6,397 bases of DNA from Clostridiaceae bacterium. Its GTDB lineage: Bacteria > Bacillota > Clostridia > DSM-8532. A program made the translations under genes and the position numbers. Below the pieces are notes generated by a model. It saw only the letters and a list, made by a program, of their open reading frames with translations. It had not been told where the DNA came from and ran no database searches. Location: contig JAAYGP010000316.1 of assembly GCA_012727625.1 (NCBI GenBank), forward strand, positions 1 through 6,397. Reading direction: 5' to 3'. Below are positions 6,236 through 6,397 of the stretch, in pieces (within the stretch, counting starts at the first letter, position 1; the number at the start of each line of letters is the position of its first letter).

Positions 6236-6397
6236 TCACAGGTTTGACAAAATCGAATGTACTGCTCGACACTTATGGCACAAAGCAATTTGAATTCCCA
6301 AATCCTGTTTTATTTTTGAGATAAAATCATTATAACTTATTGGGGAATGATGTATATTAAGATTTAATATATTATTGATTTCAGTACTGTTATCGGC
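6236..6397 (-). CDS. Unidentified protein, C-terminal 53 residues (5' end outside window)
   Basis: The minus-strand frame is open from the window edge to TGA at 6236-6238; the other two minus frames close within the first 35 bases. The tail is Asn/Ile-rich, then KIKQDLGIQIALCHKC and a short RAVHSILSNL end. The CHKC pair with a following His could bind a metal, but a single pair is weak evidence. I do not recognise the family. It does not look like RNase HII or the FlhB-like C-terminal domain that often precedes yraN in Clostridia. The 27-nt gap to yraN, with a ribosome binding site in it, suggests the same operon. Confidence 0.55.
   Translation of the reverse strand, partial: ADNSTEINNILNLNIHHSPISYNDFISKIKQDLGIQIALCHKCRAVHSILSNL

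Noticed and set aside
6354..6370. Perfect palindrome ATATTAA-GAT-TTAATAT near the right edge
   Set aside because: It lies inside the partial coding frame in a very AT-rich stretch, where such repeats arise by chance.

Overview
The window reads as a stretch of a Firmicutes chromosome, most likely a member of the Clostridia. The evidence is moderately AT-rich DNA, purine-rich AGGAG-type ribosome binding sites, TTG and GTG starts, and above all the gene order rsmB - rlmN - PP2C phosphatase - PASTA kinase, which is a conserved Clostridia/Firmicutes housekeeping cluster. Species cannot be named from this. Every gene I can support lies on the minus strand, so transcription runs from high to low coordinates.

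Layout in transcription order. At the right edge (6236-6397) is the 3' end of an unrecognised protein. It is followed by a YraN/UPF0102 nuclease-fold protein (5849-6208) and, 2 nt later, an M19-type zinc dipeptidase (4920-5846). A 173-nt gap (4747-4919) then holds a candidate promoter overlapping a 24-nt near-perfect palindrome. It leads into the translation and signalling block: 16S rRNA m5C methyltransferase RsmB (3400-4746), 23S rRNA/tRNA m2A methyltransferase RlmN (2260-3312), PP2C phosphatase PrpC/Stp (1523-2257), and a membrane PASTA Ser/Thr kinase PrkC/StkP type (1-1406, cut by the left window edge).

The block links ribosome modification (RsmB, RlmN) with a reversible Ser/Thr phosphorylation pair. 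The kinase senses the cell wall through extracellular PASTA repeats, and the phosphatase reverses its action.

The most notable feature is that rlmN is not frameshifted. It carries a single in-frame UAG (2614-2616) at a position where homologues normally have one ordinary residue. The reading frame continues with good RlmN sequence on both sides. The essential methyl-carrying cysteine (Cys335 here) lies after the UAG, so a product ending at UAG should be inactive. The options are nonsense mutation, sequencing/assembly error, or amber decoding. Two other genuine gene ends in the same block (rlmN itself and prpC) also use UAG, which argues against general UAG reassignment.

Apart from this and the palindromic promoter region, the window looks like ordinary housekeeping DNA. 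I see no mobile elements, CRISPR arrays, tRNA or rRNA genes. No gene-free stretch reaches 300 bases; the longest gap is the 173 nt before rsmB.
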